Positions 6,004-11,425 of a stretch of DNA of 29,424 bases are shown piece by piece. A model generated the notes under the pieces. It was not told the DNA's origin. It did not search any database and was given only the letters and a program-made list of their open reading frames with translations. The position numbers were made by a program, and so were the translations under genes. Each line of letters opens with the position of its first letter. Position 1 is the stretch's first letter. Origin of the DNA: a virus. Location: positions 1 through 29,424 of the IMG/VR virus record IMGVR_UViG_3300037153_000259; one strand, written 5' to 3'.

Positions 6004-7053
6004 TCATTCGTCGACCCAGTCGAGCGGGTTCGGCATGTTCCGCTGGATCTCCGCGATCGCCCTTGCCCGGTCCAGGTGGATGTAGGTGTTCGCGGTTGTG
6101 GCGGGGTTGCGGTGGCGCATGAAATGCTGGGTCGCGACGAGGTCGTGGCCGGCCTGGTGGAAGTGGGTGCCGGCGGTGTGCCGCATCTCGTGCATCGGGA
6201 AGCGGTCGAGCCCGGCCCGGTCGAGGCACCGCCACCACCAGAGGTCGATCCCGCTCGGCGTGAACGGCCGCAGGCGGTCCTCCCAGATGACGCCGCGCTC
6301 CTGCAGCGGCCACGAGCCGCGCATGCCGGTCTTCTGCGGGTAGAGCAGGTACTCGTCGGACTGGCGCTGATCGAGCAGGATGTGCGCCTCGAGCTCGCCG
6401 GCGAGCTGCTCCGGGATGTTCTGCTCGGCCACCCGGCCGCCCTTCCCGTGGACGGTCATCCGCCGGTTGTGGAGATCAAAGTGGCCGATCTGCGCCTGCC
6501 GCAGCTCGTTCCGCCGCAGCGCGCACCAGTAGAGCGTGAGCAGAGCGGCCCGGTCGCGCCGCGAGTCCTGCCCGGAGATCAGCCGGAGGATCACCGACGC
6601 GGCGTGCGCGACCCGGTCGCTGTCGGGAACGCTCACGCGAGGGAGCCGGCGGGCCGGGTTCGCCGGGATCAGGTCGCTTTCGTGCGCCCAGGTGAAGAAG
6701 ACGCGGACGTTCGAGGTGTTCTGCCGGCGGGTCGCCGGTTTCGCGTCCCGCCAATGCTCGGTCAGGAAGCCGACCAAGTGCTCGGCGCGGACCTCGTCCG
6801 GCTCGAGGTGCGCGAGGTCCAACGCGAGCCACGCCAGCGTCTGCTCGCGGTTTTCGATCGTGCGTTCCTGCTGGCTCGCGAACGCGCACTCGTCGAGGTA
6901 GCGCCGGACGAGCTGGCCGATCGGCGTCGCCTGGTAGCTCTTGTCCTTCACAGCGGTTTCCCGGAGCCTCGCAGCTTCCGCTAGCAGCCAGCCCAGGTCA
7001 AACCGCACCCGGCCGTCGCCGCCGGTCAGGACCGGGTGCGGATCAATCGACAT
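6004..7053 (-). CDS. int: Tyrosine site-specific integrase
   Basis: A 349-aa phage integrase. An N-terminal arm/core-binding domain (about residues 40-135, SAM-like, 'TPIGQLVRRYLDECAF') precedes the catalytic domain. Catalytic residues are visible: R180 in 'CALRRNELRQ', K204 in 'VHGKGGRV', H288 and R291 in 'MHEMRHTAGTHFHQ', H314 in 'FMRHRNPATT' and nucleophile Y324 in 'NTYIHLDRA'. All are intact, so the enzyme should be active in integration and, with a partner, excision. ATG 7053 lies within an inverted repeat (7052-7067). The gene is 45 nt downstream of the small HTH gene and probably co-transcribed with it. This establishes a temperate lifestyle. Confidence 0.95.
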   Translation of the reverse strand: MSIDPHPVLTGGDGRVRFDLGWLLAEAARLRETAVKDKSYQATPIGQLVRRYLDECAFASQQERTIENREQTLAWLALDLAHLEPDEVRAEHLVGFLTEHWRDAKPATRRQNTSNVRVFFTWAHESDLIPANPARRLPRVSVPDSDRVAHAASVILRLISGQDSRRDRAALLTLYWCALRRNELRQAQIGHFDLHNRRMTVHGKGGRVAEQNIPEQLAGELEAHILLDQRQSDEYLLYPQKTGMRGSWPLQERGVIWEDRLRPFTPSGIDLWWWRCLDRAGLDRFPMHEMRHTAGTHFHQAGHDLVATQHFMRHRNPATTANTYIHLDRARAIAEIQRNMPNPLDWVDE

Positions 7054-7067
7054 CGGTCGAAACCGAT
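7052..7067. repeat. Inverted repeat over the integrase start codon
   Basis: ATCGGT-CGAA-ACCGAT, six-base perfect arms separated by 4 nt, overlapping the integrase initiation codon. In the mRNA it could fold into a small hairpin that masks the start; as DNA it could be a protein-binding site. The right arm is part of ACCGATATG, which recurs at 5927-5935. Confidence 0.45.
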
Positions 7068-7098
7068 ATGTCGCGCAGGCTCAGCGTGCCGACTGCGT

Positions 7099-7314
7099 TC
7101 ACTCGCCATCCTCCGCCACTGATCTCTCGCGGAAGAATCGTTCGAGGGCGCGGCGATGCTTGGGCCACGGGAACGTCGTTCCAGCCTCCCAGTTCTGAAG
7201 CGTCCGCTCGGAGATCCCCAGCCGATCGGCGGCTTCTCGTTGGCTCAGATGGAGACCGATGCGATGCGCTCGAAGGCGGGGCCCGAGATCGTCGCTGATG
7301 TCGATGAGAGCCAT
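7099..7314 (-). CDS. XRE-type HTH regulator (Cro- or Xis-like)
   Basis: A 71-aa protein. 'LHLSQREAADRLGISERTLQ' followed by 'NWEAGTTFPWPKHRRALERF' (residues about 22-60) is a textbook HTH_3 domain with almost nothing else attached, the size of Cro-like repressors. ATG 7314 diverges from the larger HTH gene at 7436 across a short operator region and reads toward the integrase. That position fits a Cro analogue or a regulator of integrase/excision. No separate MerR/AlpA-type excisionase is seen, so it may also serve that purpose; that is inference. Confidence 0.8.
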   Translation of the reverse strand: MALIDISDDLGPRLRAHRIGLHLSQREAADRLGISERTLQNWEAGTTFPWPKHRRALERFFRERSVAEDGE

Positions 7315-7435
7315 TCTAGACGCAGAAAAGTTGCGGCGCAGCTAAAGTGCAGAGAAAGTGCAGCCTACGCGCAGTCATACCGTGACGCAACTACCTGCGG
7401 CGACAAACGTCCGCAACTTGCGCAGATTTCTTCTC
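7315..7435. promoter_or_regulatory. Divergent lysis-lysogeny operator region
   Basis: The 121 nt between two divergent HTH genes hold repeated motifs: AGTTGCG at 7329-7335 and its complement CGCAACT at 7386-7392 and 7412-7418, plus tandem AAAGTGCAG at 7344-7352 and 7355-7363. The CGCAACT at 7412-7418 would sit in the spacer of a weak candidate leaderless promoter for the plus-strand repressor (GCGACA 7400-7405, CAGATT 7423-7428, 7 nt before ATG 7436). Repeated half-sites between opposing regulators are what a phage switch needs. Which protein binds which motif is unknown. Confidence 0.5.
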
Positions 7436-7759
7436 ATGCAGGAGGCCGAGAGAAAAGAGGTCGGCGAGCGCATCAAGCGGGCCCGCCTCGAGCAGGGCCT
7501 CACGCAGGACGACCTGGCGGCGATGGCGTCGTTCTCGAAGCGCTCACTCCAAGACTACGAAGCCGGAAAGACTCCGCCGTATAGGGCACTGCCCGAGCTC
7601 ACGCGACTGCTCAACAAGCGAGCGGAGTGGATCCTGTACGGCGAGCAGGCCATTGGAGCACTCGACGAGCAGCGGCTCCGCGAGATCGTCCGCGAAGAGA
7701 TCGAGGCCGCGTTCACCCGGCGAAAGGACAATCCGCTCCCACACGCGGCCTCGGCTTAG
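7436..7759 (+). CDS. XRE-family repressor, probable immunity (CI-like) repressor
   Basis: A 107-aa protein. The HTH_3 domain spans about residues 8-65 ('VGERIKRARLEQGLTQDDLA', 'SFSKRSLQDYEAGKTPPYRA') and ends with the typical 'KRAEWILYGE'. A charged C-terminal helix ('LDEQRLREIVREEIEAAFTR') probably mediates dimerisation. There is no LexA-like peptidase domain, so RecA-triggered self-cleavage is not expected. ATG 7436 lacks a clear ribosome-binding site, fitting a leaderless transcript; an upstream GTG at 7358 is possible. It opposes the small HTH gene across the operator region and precedes the plus-strand nuclease-helicase cassette. Confidence 0.8.
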   Translation: MQEAERKEVGERIKRARLEQGLTQDDLAAMASFSKRSLQDYEAGKTPPYRALPELTRLLNKRAEWILYGEQAIGALDEQRLREIVREEIEAAFTRRKDNPLPHAASA

Positions 7760-7762
7760 GCT

Positions 7763-7816
7763 CGGTCGGCACAAGCGGAAACTCTCTCTGACTTTTTTGG
7801 CTCGCTTTGCCGACCG
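7763..7816. repeat. Imperfect inverted repeat with T-run in loop, downstream of repressor
   Basis: CGGTCGGCACAAGC (7763-7776) and GCTTTGCCGACCG (7804-7816) are near-complementary with one bulge, enclosing a 27-nt segment that contains TTTTTT (7793-7798). It begins 4 nt after the repressor stop. It could act as an attenuator or weak terminator, or be a DNA-binding site; a run of T inside the loop is not the classical terminator layout. Confidence 0.35.
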
Positions 7817-7898
7817 TGGCGCACGGGCGGCGGGCCCCTAGGCTTGCTCTTGCCGGCCGGTGAGCGTCCTTAGCCGGTACGTTCCCGGCCGGCTCTCC

Positions 7899-7928
7899 GC
7901 GAAAGATAATCCATGGATTATCTTTCGC
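7899..7928. promoter_or_regulatory. 30-bp perfect palindrome, probable operator
   Basis: The half-site GCGAAAGATAATCCA is followed immediately by its exact complement with no spacer, giving a 15+15 perfect palindrome. Its right end abuts the -10 box at 7929. It is strikingly AT-rich at the centre compared with its surroundings. The position over the -35 region of the nuclease-helicase operon indicates a repressor or activator operator specific to that operon. The same half-site was not noticed elsewhere in the window. Confidence 0.75.
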
Positions 7929-7934
7929 TATACT
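7929..7934 (+). promoter_or_regulatory. -10 element of the nuclease-helicase operon
   Basis: TATACT, close to the TATAAT/TANNNT consensus, lies 57 nt upstream of the ATG at 7991. The expected -35 position falls inside the palindrome and has no TTGACA-like hexamer, so the promoter may depend on the protein that binds the palindrome. The leader of about 50 nt carries a GGAGGA ribosome-binding site 8-9 nt before the ATG. Confidence 0.5.
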
Positions 7935-7990
7935 CCTGCGCACCTCGCGAGTGTTCGGTGGGGGAACCGGCTAGCCGGAGGAAGACAGAG

Positions 7991-10054
7991 ATGAGTACGA
8001 GTGACCGCTCGCGCGTGCCGCGAGCGCTGCGGGAGCGGGTGCTCGCGCGGTCCGAGGGCGTCTGCCAGTGCGTCGGTGTCTGCGGGCATCACGAGGCGCG
8101 CTGCACGACCGTGATCACGCTCGACGGGTTCCACCTCTCACATCTGCGCTCGCATGCGCACGGAGGGCCGTTGCACGAGACGAATCTCGAGGCATGGTGT
8201 TCTGCCTGCAATCTTGCTCTGAGCAGCCGGGACGCGGCCGACCCGCGGCTCCCGCCGCGGGAGTGGCAGCTGCGCGAGTTGAACGCGATCGTCGACGCGA
8301 TCAGCCGCACGAGCGCGGCGACGCTCTCGGCGGCGCCGGGATCGGGGAAGACGATCTTCGCCGGGCTCGTCTTCGAGGCTCTTCGCGACGCCGGGCTGGT
8401 CGAGCGGATGCTCGTTGTCGTTCCCCGCCGCGGCCTCGCCGAGCAGTGGGTCGAGGCTCTGACCGCGTCTCGCCATATCCAGCTCAAGCCGCACGCGGCG
8501 CTCGAGCGGCCCGGACAGGACGGCGTGGTTGTCACCTATCAGTCGCTCCCGAACCGTGACCAGCTCGAGGCGCATCTGATCAAGAGCCGCCAGGTGCCGA
8601 CGCTGCTCGCACTCGACGAGGTGCACCATCTCTCTCGCGACGCCGGAGGCATCCATCGCGCCTGGGGGAACGCGATCGCCGAGCTCGCCGGCGACGTCGA
8701 GACGGGCAACCTGAACGTCGCCGCGGTCCTGAACCTCTCCGGCACGCTCTGGCGGTCCAACAAGAGCGAGCGGATCTCGACGGTCCGCTACAGCCCACCC
8801 GACGACGACGGCAGGATCACCTCGCTCGTCGACGCCGAGGTGAGCGTGCAGGAGCTCGTCTACCGTGGCGAGCTGCGCTCCGTCGATCTCTACCGGCTCG
8901 ACGCGGAAGTGCGGATCGCGGATTACGCGGAGCTCGAGTACGTCGAGGGCAATCTGAGCGATCTCGACGAGCGGCCAGCGAAGGCGGCGCAGGCGGCGCT
9001 CGGGGCGATCGAGGAATGGCGGGAGGCGTTCGTCGCCTCGGTGCTCGATCGGCTCGAGCAGGCGCACCGCGCGCTCGGCGGCTACCACGTGAAAACGTTG
9101 ATCGTGGCCGCTCGCCAGGACCACGCTTCGCTCTTCCGTGACGAGGTTGACCGGCAGATGCGGACGCGCGGCCTGCAGCCGTTGGCCGCGCTCGCGGTCA
9201 GCCGCGACGAGGACGAGGCGCAACGAGCGCTCGAGAGCTTCCGGGCGCAGAAGCGTGTCGGGGTTCTCTGCACCGTCGACATGGCGGGCGAGGGCTACGA
9301 CTGTCCCGAGATCGCTGTGCTCGGCTACGCCTCGAACAAGCTGACCTCGCTCTACGTTCGCCAGGTGACCGCCCGGGCGATGCGCGTCACCGAGCGCGAG
9401 CGCGAGCTGGCAACGGTTCTGCCGGCAATGGTCGTCCTTCCCGACTCACCCGCGCTCGTGCGCGAGCTCGTTGCCTACATGGCTCCCTTCACGCACGAGG
9501 TGCTGCTCGAGGACGAGAGGCCCGATGCTGACGAGACAGGTGATGGCCCCTTCATCGTCGGGCCGCGGATGCAGCGCTTCGTCCTGACCGAGGCGCAGGC
9601 GGGCTCGGAACGGATCACCGTTTCCTTCCTCGACGGCACCGTCGAGAATCTTGACGACGAGCTGATCGTGGCGCTCCAGCCGCACCTCGAGCAGGCGAAC
9701 ATCCCCGAGGTCTACCGGCCGCGCGCAACGGGCGCCTACCAGCGAACGATCCGTGAGCTTCTGCGCGACCGGCCGTTTGACTTCGGAGGGCACGAACCCG
9801 GGCAGCGAGCGAAACCACAACGCACGGTGACTCTGGAGGGGCAGGCGCGGATGCTGCAGGAGCAATTGCAGAAGAAGGGCGGCTGGTGGGCGATCAACGG
9901 CAACACGCCCGTCGACCACTTCAATCACCTCATCAACGATCACGCCGGAATCGTGAACGGGCAGCGCGGCAACGCCAGCATCGAGCAGCTCGAGCGGGCG
10001 CTCGCGTTCGCGACCGAGACGATCGACGCCTACCGCAGGACGCAAAGCCGATGA
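7991..10054 (+). CDS. HNH nuclease-SF2 (DExH) helicase fusion
   Basis: A 687-aa protein. The N-terminus has Cys residues (C25, C27, C31, C38) and an HNH core: H51 in 'FHLSHLRSHAHGG', N65 in 'LHETNLEAWCSACN', with the C70-x-x-C73-N74 knuckle. A complete SF2 helicase follows: Walker A 'SAAPGSGKTIFAG' (117-121), DEVH 'LLALDEVHHLS' (209-212), 'NLSGT' (249-252), motif V 'MAGEGYDCPEI' (431-441) and motif VI 'VRQVTARAMRVTE' (457-468). The last 200 residues are unassigned. I start at 7991, which has a good ribosome-binding site, not at 7913 inside the palindrome. The TGA overlaps the next ATG (ATGA). The architecture suggests ATP-driven DNA translocation coupled to cutting, as in restriction-like defence; I know no named system with this exact pair. 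Confidence 0.85.
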   Translation: MSTSDRSRVPRALRERVLARSEGVCQCVGVCGHHEARCTTVITLDGFHLSHLRSHAHGGPLHETNLEAWCSACNLALSSRDAADPRLPPREWQLRELNAIVDAISRTSAATLSAAPGSGKTIFAGLVFEALRDAGLVERMLVVVPRRGLAEQWVEALTASRHIQLKPHAALERPGQDGVVVTYQSLPNRDQLEAHLIKSRQVPTLLALDEVHHLSRDAGGIHRAWGNAIAELAGDVETGNLNVAAVLNLSGTLWRSNKSERISTVRYSPPDDDGRITSLVDAEVSVQELVYRGELRSVDLYRLDAEVRIADYAELEYVEGNLSDLDERPAKAAQAALGAIEEWREAFVASVLDRLEQAHRALGGYHVKTLIVAARQDHASLFRDEVDRQMRTRGLQPLAALAVSRDEDEAQRALESFRAQKRVGVLCTVDMAGEGYDCPEIAVLGYASNKLTSLYVRQVTARAMRVTERERELATVLPAMVVLPDSPALVRELVAYMAPFTHEVLLEDERPDADETGDGPFIVGPRMQRFVLTEAQAGSERITVSFLDGTVENLDDELIVALQPHLEQANIPEVYRPRATGAYQRTIRELLRDRPFDFGGHEPGQRAKPQRTVTLEGQARMLQEQLQKKGGWWAINGNTPVDHFNHLINDHAGIVNGQRGNASIEQLERALAFATETIDAYRRTQSR

Positions 10055-10818
10055 GCAGCAGCCCGTTCCTTGACGTGGCCGGCGAGAGGGTCGTCCGCTT
10101 CATGAGCGAGGCGCGCAACCTGACCCGGATCGGAGAGCTCACAGACGAGGTCGTCGCGATTGCCGAGTCGGGCGCATGGCGCCGCTACAAGACCGCGCTC
10201 GGCGTCGACGAGTGGCGTGAGCGCGAGCTCGACTACTTCCTGATCGCCTCCGAGATCGGTTGGGATGACGCGGCCCGCGTGATCGCCTACACGCGGAAGA
10301 GCAACGAGCTCGTCGGGATGATGGACCCGAACGCTCCGACCAAAGCCAGGCGCACGCTCGAAGAGGCCTCCGCCGCCTGGCATGCACCAGGCCCGGAGAC
10401 GCTCCTGGAGCGGGCCGTCAGACTCGGCTGGGCGAAACCCGACGGGTCGACACGCCGGCCGCCCGTCTCACCGCGTTCGCTCGCGAAATACGCGCGCGGC
10501 GGTCAGGAGCCAGAAGAGCACGCGCGCACGCAACGGGCCCTTCACATCACCGCGAAGCGCCGTCGTGAGCTGGATGCGCTCGCCAAGCGCGTCCGCGTCG
10601 AGCTCGCCGACGACCTCGAACGCCGCTACCTGCTCGACCGGCTCCGTGCAACCGACGGTGCCGGGCGGCCACGGACGAGCAGCACACACCTCGATGCCTG
10701 GCGCGCTGACGCCGAGCGGCTCAATTGGGAGACGGCTGAGCTCGCGAAGCACTGGGGCGTTACGCCGCAAGCAGCGCGAGCTCGCGTGCGGCGGCTGCGC
10801 GAAGGAAAAGCAAAATGA
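10051..10818 (+). CDS. Helicase-partner protein with C-terminal HTH
   Basis: A 255-aa, mostly helical and basic protein overlapping the nuclease-helicase stop by ATGA, so almost certainly co-translated with it. The N-terminal half includes 'GAWRRYKTALGVDEWREREL' and 'SEIGWDDAARVIAYTRKSNE'. The end, 'WETAELAKHWGVTPQAARAR' (about 226-245), looks like a winged or simple helix-turn-helix. No catalytic motif is seen. Likely jobs are DNA recognition or specificity for the helicase, or regulation of the operon through the upstream palindrome. No family recognised. It ends 5 nt before the convergent holin-like gene. Confidence 0.7.
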   Translation: MSSSPFLDVAGERVVRFMSEARNLTRIGELTDEVVAIAESGAWRRYKTALGVDEWRERELDYFLIASEIGWDDAARVIAYTRKSNELVGMMDPNAPTKARRTLEEASAAWHAPGPETLLERAVRLGWAKPDGSTRRPPVSPRSLAKYARGGQEPEEHARTQRALHITAKRRRELDALAKRVRVELADDLERRYLLDRLRATDGAGRPRTSSTHLDAWRADAERLNWETAELAKHWGVTPQAARARVRRLREGKAK

Positions 10819-10823
10819 TTCCA

Positions 10824-11117
10824 TCATTCGCGCGGCCACTGGCCGGGCGGCAGCTCGTGGACGCGCCGGCGGGCCCGGGTGAGGAGCACGAGCCCGACGG
10901 CGACGAGCGCGTAGGCGGCGAGCGTGCCGACCCGGTACCAGTCTGAGACGTCGCGGTCGAGGTCGAGCCAGGCGTTGACGACGACGCTGACGGCGAGGCC
11001 GGCGCCGATCACGCCGTAGGCGGTGCGCGCCTGCGGTTCGAAGCGGAGCGTGTAGCTCGCCGAGTAGAAGAGGCTGCCGACGAGGAAGCCGCCGATCGCG
11101 AGGTAGGCCCAGGTCAC
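10824..11117 (-). CDS. Small membrane protein, holin-like, three helices
   Basis: A 97-aa protein from GTG 11117, which overlaps the TGA of the gene before it (GTGA). Three hydrophobic segments are visible, at about residues 4-22 ('AYLAIGGFLVGSLFYSASY'), 33-51 and 63-81 ('VGTLAAYALVAVGLVLLT'), followed by a basic tail 'RARRRVHELPPGQW'. Size, topology and position at the end of the late operon after endolysin and another membrane protein suggest a holin or antiholin. Sequence families for holins are too diverse to be certain. Confidence 0.6.
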   Translation of the reverse strand: MTWAYLAIGGFLVGSLFYSASYTLRFEPQARTAYGVIGAGLAVSVVVNAWLDLDRDVSDWYRVGTLAAYALVAVGLVLLTRARRRVHELPPGQWPRE

Positions 11118-11287
11118 GTGGCCGTCTCGGTCGCCTTCTCGGTGAAGAGCCAGCCGACGACGCCTGTCATGAGCGGCGTCGTGGCGCGCAGGACGCTGTG
11201 GCCGTCGGCGACCGCGAGGATGACGCCGACGAGCCAGGCGGCGGCGACGACGAGGACGACGACGAGCTGCACCTCAGCCTTCGTCAC
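11114..11287 (-). CDS. Small membrane protein, holin-like
   Basis: A 57-aa protein starting VTKAEVQLVVVLVVAAAWLV from GTG 11287. One strong helix (about 7-26) is followed by 'ILAVADGHSVLRATTPLMTG' and 'VVGWLFTEKATETAT', giving one or two membrane spans with a charged C-terminus. It lies directly downstream of the endolysin, separated from it by a hairpin region, and is translationally coupled to the second membrane protein. This is the expected site of a phage holin pair. No clear ribosome-binding site was seen. Confidence 0.6.
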   Translation of the reverse strand: MTKAEVQLVVVLVVAAAWLVGVILAVADGHSVLRATTPLMTGVVGWLFTEKATETAT

Positions 11288-11370
11288 GGCTCGGCGACCC
11301 GGATTCGGTTCGATTCCGACGAACCGTGGTACGCTCCGATAGGTATCAGTCGGGCATGGAATTCACCCTT

Positions 11371-11389
11371 GCGAGCCTGACTAGCTCGC
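11371..11389 (+). repeat. Small hairpin preceding the terminator
   Basis: GCGAGC-CTGACTA-GCTCGC, a six-base perfect stem with a 7-nt loop, lies 6 nt before the terminator hairpin at 11396. Two consecutive hairpins in a 138-nt non-coding gap hint at a structured plus-strand RNA. Confidence 0.4.
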
Positions 11390-11395
11390 GCGAAT

Positions 11396-11419
11396 CGAGC
11401 CCCGCTTCGGCGGGGCTCG
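11396..11419 (+). terminator. Intrinsic terminator hairpin with UUCG loop
   Basis: CGAGCCCCGC-TTCG-GCGGGGCTCG: a ten-base perfect stem closed by a C(UUCG)G tetraloop on the plus strand, followed by a T-rich TCGTTTCT. The loop and the tail favour termination of plus-strand transcription. On the minus strand the loop is CGAA with no T tract, but the hairpin lies 6 nt after the endolysin stop and may still mark the end of that message. It would stop read-through from the plus-strand cassette before the endolysin gene. Confidence 0.75.
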
Positions 11420-11425
11420 TCGTTT

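Noticed and set aside
7313-7318. TAGAAT (minus strand) as a -10 box for the small HTH gene
   Set aside because: It overlaps the ATG itself, so transcription would start inside the gene, and no later start codon keeps the HTH intact.
7913-7990. Upstream ATG at 7913 as start of the nuclease-helicase
   Set aside because: It lies inside the palindrome and upstream of the -10 box; ATG 7991 has a GGAGGA ribosome-binding site and starts just before the HNH domain.
11301-11328. tRNA T-arm-like GGTTCGATTCC
   Set aside because: The stem pairs only four bases, no anticodon or acceptor stem is found around it, and there is no CCA end. Not a tRNA gene; it is also too far from the integrase for a convincing attP.
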